A stretch of 64,000 bases of DNA from Nymphaea colorata (lineage: Eukaryota > Streptophyta > Magnoliopsida > Nymphaeales > Nymphaeaceae). The stretch lies in contig NC_045139.1 in NCBI RefSeq assembly GCF_008831285.2, positions 34,259,706 through 34,323,705 on the forward strand, in the 5' to 3' direction. Both the position numbers and the translations under genes were made by a program. Below the pieces are notes generated by a model. It saw nothing but the letters and a program-made list of their open reading frames with translations, searched no databases and was not told the origin of the DNA. Positions 23,742 through 36,107 of the stretch are shown here, piece after piece; positions within the stretch are counted from its first letter, which is position 1, and every line of letters begins with the position of its first letter.

Positions 23742-25780
23742 TCAGTTGAGGTGTTCGACACTAAGTGGGTGCAGTACATCCCCAAGCTCTGCTTCAATAG
23801 ATTCCAACTGGTGCTGAAAGACGTTCATGAAGATCACCCAATCCCCATTCTCAGATGGGGTTGGTAGTGGCATAACATAGCCTACACAGCTATCATCTGG
23901 GAAGTAGATAGATCCAACAGCCGGTTTCCCCCAACCAAAGTCCAGTTTCTTCACGTGGAAAGGCCTTCCATGGGAAACTACCAAAGAGAGCCCATCTTTT
24001 CTGCCCCTACAGAATACCTTTGGCAAGACAGGGTAAGGCCTGCTGGCCTCGAACCAATCTATCAGCCCCAGAAAATATTCTTTGGTCGTTGTAGTTTCAA
24101 GAAACTCATGAATTCTGTCTGCAACCCAACTCAAAGGCCTCTTCCTCAGCTCATCCGCATCTAATTCTCCATGTGGGCAGGAAAGAACATTGCCAAAGTA
24201 TCTGTCCATTGCGGCCCTTGATCCTCCATCCTGAATCAATGCTGATCTTCCATCGACGCTTATTCCCAATTTGCATGTATCCCCAGAACTGGCTGTCTTT
24301 GCTACTGCCTTCCACAGGCACCCACTCAGTGCTTCTAGTTTGCTCCTCCTGGCCCCATGGTAGCTAGCAAGAGCCTGAATCTTTTCCATGTCCTGCGCTC
24401 TCATGAGGTAAATCCGGCTAACTTGATTGCCAACTGACGGCACATGGGAAACAGCTGGCGGCAATGATGGTGGTAGAGCAACATAGGTCTCATGATCAAT
24501 CAATTTGCTGGACAATCCGGGACGGCGGGGGCTAAGAAGTGAGCGCCGGAAACTCGGCATCACAGATATGGTGCCTGTTCTAGCCATCTCTGCCCATGCT
24601 TCAAGAAACATGTTGGTGGAGTATAAATCACAGATTCTGTGGTCTGTGGTGCAAGACATAACCACACCTCCGCATGTCAGCTCAGTCACCTGCTTCAAAT
24701 TAAAAGTGAGATGTACCATGATGTATCAGCAATGGTGCCAAGACTCATTGAATGCATAAACGTTGTTGTTAAGATTGTTGTTCAGTTTTCATTAGTTTTC
24801 AAACTGTAAATGTGCAACAAGGCACAGCACACACACACACATATATGAGAGAATGACACTCATAGACTTACAGAGTTGGAATTTGACTTATGTAAGCAGA
24901 TGGATGCTTAGAATGTTTGGTAGCGCAGAGTTGACAAGTGGATTTAGGTTCTCATTTCTCAGAATTTTCTGTTTTCTGAAAACTCAATCAAATGTACACT
25001 ATTTTGTGGTTCCTTAATTAGATATGTTTTCGATCCATACATGGAATGATTTTCAGATCAGTGGTATAAAGAGAGTTCACCCTTTCCACACTAAAACCGA
25101 CTGTGATGATTCTACCAGATGTATGATCACAAGTGGATTATTTTGCAATACAGAGAAACATAGTGTGTTATAAGCTATCCTGGATCAGGGTGAATCAGAC
25201 TATAGACCTAACACAAAAATTGAAAAGGGAAAGCTAATTTGGAATATCAAAACAAGTAGAGAACAATCCAAATCTGCATCAGAATGCCTCATGGGGCTGA
25301 TATCCACTAATATTAATAACAAATATTAGACAGATCAGGTGAACTACGAGTTTTTACCTGCAGGATCACAACTGCCCCTTCCATTGATGCAGGTGCTACT
25401 AGCTTTCCCTTCAATGATGCCCGTGGATCATGGAGATTGAGGTTGCAAAGCTTGACATCAGCATAAGCTTCAATGAATTCGATTCCACGGTGATTGCAGT
25501 GTAACTCGTTCTCCCCAACAGGATTGGTGACCATGACTCCAGCCAGTGGGTAGAACGCAGCAAGCAATTTGGACAAGGCTTTCTTCAGGGTGCTGATCAT
25601 CGCAGCCAAGTCACAGTGGGGTTTTGTGTATACAAAGAAGTAGCTGGGATAAGCAGCAGGCACTGCCAAGTCTATATTTGATAAAGGAAGCCATAACTCT
25701 GGCAGTGGTATTGCTACTGTGACCAATTCTCTACTTCTTATTTGGACAGAGAAGTTACCATCACCATATTTGCTAGCCAT
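23742..25780 (-). CDS. BAHD acyltransferase, coniferyl-alcohol-acyltransferase-like
   Basis: Two exons on the minus strand: 25780-25358 and 24689-23742, with a 668-bp GT-AG phase-0 intron. The predicted protein is 456 aa, the usual BAHD length. The HXXXD catalytic motif is present as TTDHRICD (about residues 159-166), and the structural DFGWG motif as LDFGWGKP. The intron sits just before the segment VTELTCGGVVMS, the classic BAHD intron place. These cytosolic enzymes move an acyl group from an acyl-CoA to an alcohol or amine; the HXXXD His is the general base. Spacing and wording around both motifs (ICDLYSTNMFLEAWAEMAR, LPLSNIDLAVPAAY) resemble the coniferyl alcohol acyltransferase clade, but donor and acceptor cannot be read from sequence. 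The start at 25780 (MASKYGDGNF) is preferred over the in-frame upstream Met because a dinucleotide repeat directly precedes it. Confidence 0.92.
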
Positions 25781-25785
25781 GTCTC

Positions 25786-25804
25786 TGTGTGTGTGTGTGT
25801 GTGT
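25786..25804. repeat. TG/CA microsatellite in the BAHD 5' leader
   Basis: A (TG)n run lies a few bases upstream of the BAHD start codon; on the transcript it reads (CA)n, preceded by a CT-rich tract. It would fall in the 5' untranslated region, so its length could vary between individuals. A second TG run lies at about 25953-25972. Confidence 0.7.
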
Positions 25805-26965
25805 CAGAGGGGGAGAGGGAGAGAGAGAGAGCAAAATTTGTCCGTCTTTTTTGTCTGAACTAATGGTGATCCCTAACGTCAAGCCTTACAAGTGCAACAC
25901 CATGGAAAGACTGAAACAACAAATTTGTAGGGTTGAAATTTGATTGAAGAACTTGTGTGTGTGTGTGTGTGTGTTTTTTTTTTGGCTGGTGGATGGATGT
26001 AGCCGCTCCAGCAACCTTTTCATTTGGGGTGAAGGTGGAGCTGGGTAGTGCGATGCTCCCTTCAACAAAAACAAGAATGCATAACTGGTTCATTTTTCAT
26101 AAGGCAGGTAGTATAATAGACTTCGGCTGTGCCTTGTGTCTCTTAAGTTCTTTGACCCACATTTTTTATTGGAGGGGATGCGTGGTGCGCGTGACAGTCC
26201 TCCCTTTTTTTGTTTTTGTGGGTGCCATGACTGCCGTGAACAGTCCCTCTCTCTCTCTTTTTTTTTTATATATATTAAAGAAAAAGAATGCCGTAGTTGG
26301 AGGCTGCATCTTCTTTCTGGTGGTTTAGAGACTGCTACAGCAGTCCCTTTCTTTCTTTCTTTATATAATAGCCTCATTTAATTGCAAGTTAACGGTAAGA
26401 GATGGTCATTTTCCTCTTTCTTTTTTTATGGTATGCGAATGTGAATGCATCTGATACCCTTTTTTTTTTTTGCATTATATGTCTGTTGTTGACATGCCAA
26501 CATTTAATTTTGGTATTTATTTATTTTAAGGCATGTCATAATATTCTTTTTTGCCTACATCCTGCCATCATACTATATGCATTTCACTTTTTTTTTTCAT
26601 TTCTTAAGTGTAGAAATTTATTGCCTTGCCTCTATGGATGTGAGCAATGGAATGACGAATTTTTTATTACTATATTGTGATTTACGTATGTGTGGTATGA
26701 GCAATGAACATTCTGTGATAGATAAAATATTCTGTGATTCGGTATCCATATGTTATCTTTTTTTATATTCATGGTGGTCATTCAAATGTAGTTTTCATAT
26801 GGATTTCGGATCAGATCTTGACTGCTCATATGTATATATAGTTATGATACAAAAATTGGTATCATAGAGGATATCATTTTTTTTACCTTGTTTAAGCGCG
26901 TATTGCCATGAATTAATATGTATGATCTGTCAATGTTTAATTTTTCTTATGGCATATAGTAACAA
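25805..26965. other. Gene-free spacer upstream of the BAHD gene
   Basis: Holds the BAHD promoter side, T-rich tracts and overlapping short open frames without recognisable domains. No TATA box was fixed with confidence. Confidence 0.45.
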
Positions 26966-27460
26966 TGTCAGGCAGTATAGTTGGATCGTATAAAAGGGAT
27001 GAGATCTCCAGCCCACGAGCGTCACTGCAGTCAGCAAACAACATCAGTGAGTCTAGTGCATCATATGATACATCTCCATCCGAGCAAGTGCTTGATGGTT
27101 TTTAAAAGTGTGCAATACATTCAATGTGTGATCATATTGCGATCATGGATGATAAAATTGGTCGCATGAGGGTGAAGAATGGGATCTTTTTGACCCCAAA
27201 GAACTAAGTGAATGCAATCTTGAATTCCCTTTCAAATGATTGAGCACAATTCAAAGAAAATTGTTTGCTAAGGCATGGAAAAAATATTACGCTTCGTAGC
27301 GTGTTGATTGACATTGAATATGAGGTTGAGAGCCGAATAAGAAAGTATTTTGGTGAACCCGATTCCAAGACAATCATATGGAATACTCCATTCTTTGGAA
27401 TGGAAAAATGCGACACCTGGCTTCAAGTAATGATAGGGAGGCGCAGTTGATGCGGCATAA
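26966..27460 (+). pseudogene. Decayed coding fragment of unknown family
   Basis: From the ATG at 26966 (MSGSIVGSYKRDEISSPR) a Ser-rich reading runs to a stop at about 27102. It then continues across frames with protein-like wording: EEWDLFDPKELSECNLEFPF at about 27176-27236 and DIEYEVESRIRKYFGEP at about 27310-27360. Stops and frame changes break it into three or more pieces. The family is not recognised. It could be the remains of a transposon-borne gene or a host gene. Confidence 0.35.
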
Positions 27461-28052
27461 GTGAGAATTGCAAGTGATTCTAGCATTCGAGAGAGTATTT
27501 GAGTACTGGCAAACTTTTCATGAGACTCCCCCCGTCTGTGCGTAGAGTTATATGGTCGTGCCTTAGATAAAGTTATAATTGACTAGTTGTTTGTTATTGG
27601 CCTAAGTTTGATGATTATGGCTTGTTTTTTTGTTTTGTTTTTTGTCATTAAGGATAGACTTATCTTGTTTATGGACTTGATGTGAATAAGATTCATACAT
27701 TTCTAGATGTGTGACATTTATTCATTTTCGTTTGTATTATCATGATTATCTATGACTGTTATGCTTCTTTTAAATCATTATATGATATGGATGCTATCAT
27801 AAGTGAGGTTCAATAAGGTTTGAACTCACTATAATTGTGTATTAAAGTTAGTGTTTACTAATTAATTACATGGTTTAGATCATTAGAATAGTGGGTGATG
27901 ATTTTGAATATAGTGACATTTCAATTTCACATCTTATGAAATAAATCATGTTTATAGTCATGTGACCCTAATGAAACATAGATATGTTATCTAATAGTGA
28001 ACATGCTTGGACAACACATTAAGAACATTGATCATTTTTTTCTTTTTACAAG

Positions 28053-28963
28053 GAGATGGCTACACCAAGTAAGACCATATTAGGCTTAGCCCACATTTAA
28101 AAACTGAATGGAGACAATTATGACATTTGACATCGAAATATCCAATTTTCCTTAGAGAAGGCTGAAGCCCTTGACGCCGTGAGCCATGTTACGACTAGAC
28201 CTAAGGGGAATGGTTAGCAAGTGCCTAGAGACATGGAAACTTATAATGCATGGAAATAAGTGACATTATTGCTTGTGTCACAATGTTATGCTCAATGCAA
28301 GATGACATAATGTGTCAATATGAACATTATGAGATTGCACCTCATATATAGATAGCTCTCATAGACAAGTTTGGAGGCACTTCGACTACTAAGCTTAGAA
28401 AGTTTGCTATCAAATTTGACTCATATAGAAAGCAACATCAACACACCATGAGTCAACGTCTTAGAGAGATGGCCAACATATTAGAGAGCTCAATTTTGTT
28501 GGACATGTTTTCATAGATGAACAAAAAGTTCAGGTAGTGATAAGATCATTGCCAAATAACTGGGAACACATGAAAACTAATGACTCATAATGAGAGCATA
28601 AAGACTTTTGGTGACATTGTTAGTCATCTGGAACTAGAAAATGGGTGTCTTGAGGTTACTAAATCTAGCAATCAAACCTACATGGCTGAAAATTCCAAGA
28701 ATGTTCTTTGTCGTAAGCAAAAGCTAGGATTTGGTCCAAAGAGGTTCAGGGACAACCACAGTAAGGCATAGGGCAAGAAGATGTATGATGGAAAATTGAG
28801 ACGCCATGAAAAGCGTGGCAGGAAAAAGGACAAGGTAAAAATAAAATGTTTTAATTATGGTCATCTTGGTCACTTCGCGAGAGAGTGTGGTGCACCTAAG
28901 AAGGTATGTGAACCAGAAGGTTTGCCTCTCAAAGATCCAGTCTACGTATTCTTTTGTTTCTAG
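28053..28963 (+). pseudogene. Copia gag remnant with altered zinc knuckle
   Basis: Begins MATPSKTILGLAH followed by KLNGDNYD, the usual start of Copia gag, then breaks at several stops. The zinc knuckle at about 28846-28890 reads CFNYGHLGHFAREC, where the second Cys of the CX2CX4HX4C pattern is Tyr. It is not translatable as a whole. Confidence 0.75.
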
Positions 28964-29358
28964 TTTTACCATAAGTAACGCGTGATCGTAGTGCATTTGT
29001 TGAATATCGAAAAATCTCAACTGGAGGAAGATGGTTGTTCTTGGAGAATAACACTCGTGCAGAGGTTCGTGATATATGAACCTGTCAACTGTCTCTATAT
29101 AATGGGCAAAGTCTTCTGCTGCACGATGTACTACATGTTCCTGATATTCGACGAAACCTTGCTTCAGTTTTCGCTTTACTGACTTTTGGTTATAGACTTG
29201 TTTCTGAACAATTTTATTGTGATAATGTTCAAAAACTGTATGATTTGTTTTTAGTGTTCTATCTAATGATTTTTTTGTGTTGGATGCTTGTTTTAATTTC
29301 TGTTATGTGAATGGTGAATGTTTTAGTACGCATACAAATGTGAATGTGTTAACTTGGC

Positions 29359-31985
29359 ATGCTCGCTGGGTTATATTGGACAAAAGCGAATAGTAGACTC
29401 GCACGTGAGAGATTATTGGGGTCCGTCATGAAATTTGATTTGTCTGTCTGCGAATATTGCTTTGTAGGAAAGTTGACACAAAAACCATTGGGTAAGGTAA
29501 TTAGGGAAAGTGCTCCATTGCAACTAATTCATTCAGACATATGTAGCCTTATGAGTGTAACTAGTGGCATGGTGCGTCATATTTTATTACATTTATTGAT
29601 GACCACTCTCCATATGAATATGTATATCTTATCTCTCATAAATCTAAAGTGCTGGATTGTTTCAGATGCTTTATGAATTTGGTAGAGAATCAACTTGATC
29701 AAAGAATCAAAGCTATTAGAACAGACCGAGGTAGAGAATATTTGTAGAATGGTTTAAGGAACTATGTGATGAGAAAGGAATAGATAGACAATTGACCACT
29801 CTTCGTACTCCGCAACAGAATGAAGTTGCTGAAAGGAGAAATAGCACCTTAATGGAGATGGTCAAATCTATGATGGTGCGAGCACAATTGCCTATCTCTT
29901 TTTGGGGAGATTGTTTATTGATTGCGACACATGTCCTTAATCGTGTTCCTATTAAATCTGTTTCATACATTTCTTATGAACTATGGACAAGTAGATGACT
30001 GACCTTAGCTATTTAAGACATTAGGGTCAGCAGCATATGTTCATGATTTTTCTCATCCACAAGGGAAATTAGGTCGAAGAGGGAAAAAGGTGTATGTTTA
30101 TCAGATACTCAGAGCACTACAAGGGATATGTATTCATAGGAGAATACAGTTATTGGAGTATTAGTGATATAGATTCTCGAGATGCCACATTCTTAGAGAA
30201 TGAATTTATTAAAAAGGTGATATAGAGAGGAATATTCAATTATATGAATTAGACAGTCCTGAACAAGTAAATAATATTGTTCATGAAACTGTGGCATAAC
30301 ATGAGATGCGTTGGTCACTCTTAAATAGTGGGAGTGAACATTGTATAGAACAAGATGTTAGTGTTGTTGCAATGTTTTGTTACAGTACAAGGAAGAGAAT
30401 TCCAAGACGCAGATTTGACGTAGAAGGAAAAGCTATGATGGTAGCTTTTCATGACATTGACCTTCCAAAATTTGTGCGAGAAGCTCTCTATAGCCCAGGA
30501 AAAGAAAACTGAAAAAATGCCATGGATGAAGAGATAACTCCATGAACACTAATAAAGTTTGGGAACTTGTTGATCTTCCTCCAGGGAGAAGAGATATTGG
30601 GAACAAATGGATTCTCAATATAAAGAGAAATGCTCAAGGGTCTATCGAAAGATTTAAAATTTGCCTAGTTGCAGAAGGATATACAAAAAAAGAAGGCATA
30701 GACTATGATAAAAAAATTTCTCCAGTAGCCAAACTGACTTATGATCGCCTCATACTAGCTATCTTCTCAAATATGAATATGAAATTACATTATGTGGATG
30801 TGAAGACAACATTTTTTAATGAAGAATTGGATGAAAAAATTTACATGGAACAACCCAAGCGTTATTTTACCAAAAACTATAGGCATAAAGTTTGCAAGCT
30901 CAAACAATCCATTTATGGGCTTGAGCAATCATTCAGTCAATGGTAGTTGAAATTTTATGATATTATCATATCGAACAGTTTTGACATGATTGATGCAAAC
31001 CATTGTGTTTATATGAAATGACAAAAGGACAAGTTTGTTATTCTCTTATTGTATGTTGATGACATATTATTAGCTAATAATGATATGGAGTTATTGAAAT
31101 CAATCAACAATTGGTTGTCCATTCATTTTGAAATGAAGGACACGAGTGAAGCAATATTTATTCTAGGCATTAAAATAAAAAGATTGCTCAAAAAAACTTT
31201 TGACTCTTTCATTTCATAGGAATCGTACATAAAGAAGCTCCTAAAGCGATTCAATATGCAAAGCTGTAAACTAGTTAGTACTCCAATAGGAAAAAATGAT
31301 AATCTATCAATAAAAATGTGTCCACAAACATTAGAAGAGAAAACCCAAATGTCAAAGGTTCTATATTCCAATGCAGTTGGCAGTCTTATGTACCTAAATG
31401 TGTACATCGCCAGACATGTGTATTGTGGTCAGTATGATTAGTCGATATTAGTCAAATTCTAAAAGTGCTTATTGGAAAGCGGTTAAAAAAATTATGCGGT
31501 ACTTGAAAGGCACTGAAGATTTGGCTCTATGCTATCATGGTGGTAGGAGATTTGCTTATAGAAAACTATATAGATGCATATTAGGAATCAGACCTCAATG
31601 AATGAAAATCCACATCAGAATGTGTTTTGGCTAAACTATGGTGCAATATCTGAGTATAGTAAGACAAACTTGTGTAGCCCTGTCGACCATGGAAGTAGAA
31701 TTTGTAGCTAGATCTATGGCAATGCAAGAAAGTGTTTGGTTGATGTGACTATTTAAACATCTTGGTATTGCGAATGCAAATGTCCCAGTAACTATTTATT
31801 GTGATAATCAAATGGTGATCACGTATGTGAAGAATCCAAAGTTTTATAGTAAAACTAAATATGTTAAGTACTGCAAGATGTTGTTCAGAAAGGAAAAATG
31901 TTGTTGCATTATAATCATATTAGTGAAATGGCAATTGATCCATTGACTAAGCTAATTACTGTTGATGTATTCAAAAACATGTAAT
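29359..31985 (+). pseudogene. Copia pol remnant (integrase, reverse transcriptase, RNase H)
   Basis: Readable islands in order: pre-integrase CEYCFVGKLTQKPLGK and integrase core QLIHSDIC (about 29440-29550); TLRTPQQNEVAERRN (about 29800); reverse transcriptase start NTNKVWELVDLPPGRRD (30542) with FKICLVAEGYTKKEGIDYD; the YVDD catalytic box at 31052-31063; RNase H island TIYCDNQMVITYV (about 31793); and the ending DPLTKLITVDVF near 31970. Many stops separate them. Confidence 0.85.
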
Positions 31986-33175
31986 GTCGATGGGACTTAC
32001 TAGTATATAAAGGTTGAACTTTTGTGTGATAATCTTTTTTTTTTAACATGCTACATATCTATGTTAGGTTGTGCAACTAAGTGTATATTGTTTACTCACA
32101 TGAACTAATCGCCTTTGGCGCTATGCAAAAAATGAGTTGACATGAGTTGAATAATACCTAGGGTCACTTACCGATAAGCGAGACGGGTTTTGTGTCTTGA
32201 GATGTCAATGAATCTGAGACATAGTACATTTGTGGGATCTTGAACATATTTATACTAAAATATCGTATTGATTGAATCAAGATGAAGTCTTAAACTAAAG
32301 ATCAATAAGACGAATATGATCTTATAAAATCATGTATACATGGTAACCAGATCTGAGGGCTCAGGTTATCTTAGTTGGACTGAGAGGGATATCTTTGAGG
32401 ACTCGAGTCAACCTCTAGGAAAGGTTGGACTTTTAGTGATATGTACAGCAAAATTTAATTATTTAGTTGCACACACAAATCTCACAATGGTGAGCAACTT
32501 TATCGGAATATGTGAGACATACCACATATGTTAGCACTATTTAACAAAATCTACCATATATGAGAAATGAAGGATGATCCCTGCTCTTTCATTGTGTGTG
32601 TCATAGATATTGAATTTGATATTAACATATGTATCCAATTTACTGCCTTTATGGACTCATGATTGTATTTTGCAATGGTGAATTAGTGATGCTCTTTTAG
32701 CATGTTGCTTTAAGATTACGAATGATTCGGTTTGATAGGACATATCTGGGAAAAGAACTAGTTCTGATTTAATAAGTACATGTAAGAGAAAAAGATTATT
32801 TATCATTTCACATATACTTATTATTTACTATCGTCAAAATTGAATAACCTAAAGGATCAACTAGATTCAATAGTAAATATATAGGAGTATAAGAGGCCTC
32901 ATCTAACATGTTCAACATTATCATATGCAATGGAATTATGTTAAGACTTGTGAAATTGAAATATGATTTAGGGCATAGCGAGTTATGTGTATAGCTAAAG
33001 CCATAATTTTTTTTTTACAGGTTGAGCCACTAAGTTACACTAACTGGTACGCAATTGGTTATTCATAGCCATGATCGCGGGTCGCATGACCTTATCGCTA
33101 GTATGTTGTTCAAGGATAAATTTTTATTTACTCTAAGATAGAATAGATAGTTTACCCATCATGTGCGAGGGAGAA

Positions 33176-33500
33176 TGTTGGCTTTTAGATCTAGATCCAC
33201 TCATGATGGGCTGGACCCAAAATCTATATTATAACCCAAAAGGAAGTTACATAATCGTCCGATTTTGTAGACCATATTCTTGGGTGGTTACTGAGAAAGA
33301 TAAGGTATAAACAAAGAGAAAAAAAAAATGGGAAGAACGGATGGTGTCGTTGCGCAGTAAGGGTTGTGGACATTAGGATTTATTCCAGAACACTGAAAAA
33401 AACTTGTTCCTGTCAAGCACAAGAGAAGCACACGAGAGAGAAACTTCATCACCTGAAACAAGGTATGCATACATTGTTGTTTTAGTTTGGCTTCCAATTT
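33176..33500 (+). repeat. Putative 3' LTR of the Copia element (right end uncertain)
   Basis: Starts TGTTGG right after a polypurine tract. The text after it is typical LTR-like non-coding sequence. No paired LTR was found, so the right boundary is a guess. Confidence 0.45.
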
Positions 33501-34439
33501 TTTATCAATATCAATGGCCAAAAATATGTTTTACCGCTTGCAAATCATGTCCACCTAGATATCAACTTACAAAGCTATTAAAACGACTTATAGCTAGTCA
33601 ACTTCCAATTTTCTTTTAGCTCACCATTTGTGAAGGTGGGTTATATATCCAATTGCCAATATCCAGGTCATGATATGTGAATTAATTTGCCTCCTGACAT
33701 GTTATATTCAATAACAACATCAAAGTTTATTGAAGAACATAACTTCAAAAAATAATCATCATCATTCAAACATAATTACCAAGCTCTACCTTTATGACCT
33801 ATCAAGGCCTGAGGAGTAGAGAGTTCCAGCTTACTTAGTTATTTGCATAACTGATCCACAATTGGTTTTCTGTGTCAAACTGTTTCATAAAAAATTATCC
33901 AGTAGATCAAATTGATCTTCAAAAGAATTATTAAATTCATAATTGAAGCCCAGTGCTTCTTTATAATAGGTAAGTTAGGTAAGCATAGCTTATGTCATGA
34001 AGGGCATAGTATCAGGTTGTTGGACGGATGAGAGCTTGATGAACAATTCTATTCATATAGACACTACTCTTTTGGACTGCAAACAGTAGCAATGAGACAT
34101 TTTAGATGACAAATGCATTAGGGCTTCGGCCCTTCTTTGATGGCTTCTGCTCACCCGAACTTGGATACACTTAGCCATTTTTAATGTGTACAGACTATTA
34201 TTCTTAGCCAGTGTTATCAATATGGTATCAACGCTTATTTCATATAATACATGGCTTACAGTAGAAAATATATGTTTTTTATTTTAAATCAATTTATCAT
34301 ATATTAAAACCCTTAGAAGCTGATAAGCGCTACCCGTAAGAGTGGGCAATGGGCTGGGCCCCCGATAGGTAATTGGGTACCCAACTGGTGAAGGGCTGGG
34401 TTTGGACTGGTTATTTGACACTTTGGTTAGTGTGCATAT

Positions 34440-34790
34440 ATATATATATATATAGTGATTGGTAGAAACCATACCAATAAGCAATGGACGAAAACTAGAC
34501 CCATTAAATATGATATTTAAAGTGTTTTTTTTTTTAATCTAACCTTACCCATATGTTCTTAATGATGGGTTGATGCAAAACATATATTAATTTGATCATT
34601 TTTTAAGTTTTAATAGTGTTTTTATAATAAGCAAAAAATGAACGGCTCTCATAGCATCAACATTTTGATAATGAAAAATCAATATTTTTCGTAAAAACAA
34701 CTTGATTGTATGTCAAAATAGTTTTTGTAAATATATTAAAATGTTTGTATGTTGTTTAAAATAACTTTTTTTTGCAAAAAGTTAAAGTGT
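34440..34790 (+). repeat. AT-rich dispersed repeat family W, copy 2
   Basis: Reads GACGAAAACTAGACCCATTA, then CTTAATGATGGGTTGATG, ACATATATTAA and GTTTTTATAATAAGC, collinear with 43780-44170 and with the inverted copies at 21425 and 52029. Non-coding. Confidence 0.6.
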
Positions 34791-35875
34791 TTGGGTTTTA
34801 TCCTGGACCTAAGTGTCTGATTTTTATCAATTTTTCTTACATAAATAATTCATCTCTTTACATTTTTTATTTTGTTTTTTTTTTCTCTCTTTATATACAT
34901 ATATATATATATATATATCATCTCTCTACATTCTTTATTATCTTCTTAAGCATATGACACTAGCAATCGGCTCACTTAAAAACTATTGGTGCATCGCCAA
35001 TAACTGTCTTAAAAATTGTTCATGTGTTGCTTATTAAAAACTCTTCATGAGTTGCTTATGACACTTTTAAAAACTTTTGATATGTTGCTAAGGTTTTTGA
35101 GATATTAAAATATAAAATATTACAAATTACATTGAATTGAATACCCGGTCAACATAAAGTTGATGGTTGAATTCGACCAGGTAACTAAACGAACTGAGTT
35201 TAACTGGAGCTCGACTATGTGGTGTTTGGGCCGGCCGACCGTATTATTGACCGATAATACGCTAGTGAAATAAGTTGATAGCGCTTGCAAGAAGGGGCGC
35301 AGCAGCCAATGTGAGAGAGATAAAAGTTGGATGGATGTTTCCATGGATTCTGATGTAATTTGGAAGAGATTATTCAACTAATCGTCACCTGTAATCTTCG
35401 CGAAAGTGATCACAACCTGTACATTCTTTACGGTTCTCCCCGTCTCTCCCTTATTCAATTCATGCATATCGTATTGAAGATAATCTCAAAACTCGCAATA
35501 CGATTCTCTGTTTGATGATTTATCATTTGTCATTCACACTGTCCCCCGCCATCGTTGCAGTCTTCCTTTCAGTGGATTAGGAGCATTCACCGGAAACAGG
35601 CGACTGCAGGCTCTTTCTTTCTCACCTTCAAGAAGCAACCGTGATGGCAGGTTCTCTCTCTCTCTCTTTTTCTCTCTCTCTCTCTCACACACACACACGT
35701 CCAACACAGAAAAATATCAGGGAGGGAAAAGAGGGAGGCCGCAGCTGACCATCGAGCGCCCTTCTTTGTCTCTCGGCCAAATGGAAAACGAGTAAGGAAA
35801 ACGGTCGGCGACGGCCCTTCCTTGTCTCTCGACCGTATGGGAAAGGAATAAGGAAAACGGGGCCCGCCGTATGTA

Positions 35876-35879
<4 letters not shown>

Positions 35880-35912
<33 letters not shown>
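35880..35912 (+). repeat. CT microsatellite in the PANB promoter region
   Basis: A (CT)n run about 140 bp before the PANB TATA box, following another CT/CA tract at about 35655-35697. Pyrimidine-rich tracts of this kind are common near plant core promoters. Confidence 0.6.
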
Positions 35913-35917
<5 letters not shown>

Positions 35918-36053
35918 GGGACTCCGGGTGAAATGCTGGTGGCGACTCTTTTCCTCCTATTTCCTGAAGAACAATGCCTCGTTTTTTTTCTTTATTTCAT
36001 CCATGATTTGTTTCTTCAAAAGTTGGTGAAAGAAATTTCTGATTTTTCTTTTC

Positions 36054-36060
36054 TATATAA
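36054..36060 (+). promoter_or_regulatory. Candidate TATA box of PANB
   Basis: TATATAA overlaps the first in-frame ATG (36060). If this box is used, transcription would start near 36085-36095, and that ATG would not be in the messenger. It therefore bears on the choice of start codon. Confidence 0.5.
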
Positions 36061-36107
36061 TGCGCTCGGTCGTGTCTGTCCCTCATAAAACCCCACACGT
36101 CTTTTGC

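Larger units (their letters stand above)
28053..33500 (+). mobile_element. Decayed Ty1/Copia-type LTR retrotransposon
   Basis: Plus-strand remnant with gag, a zinc knuckle, integrase, reverse transcriptase and RNase H in the Copia order (integrase before reverse transcriptase). Stops and frame changes occur throughout. A purine-rich tract (GCGAGGGAGAA) at 33165-33175 precedes TGTTGG at 33176, the likely start of the 3' LTR. Between the end of pol (about 31985) and the LTR lies about 1.2 kb of non-coding internal sequence. A matching 5' LTR and a tRNA primer site were not found upstream of gag, so the 5' end is lost or too diverged. Confidence 0.85.
33501..36053. other. Gene-free spacer upstream of PANB
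   Basis: AT-rich, with a family W repeat at 34440-34790, microsatellites (TA near 34436 and 34900; CT near 35655 and 35880-35912), and a GC-richer part from about 35700 that is the PANB promoter side. No gene is seen. Confidence 0.55.
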
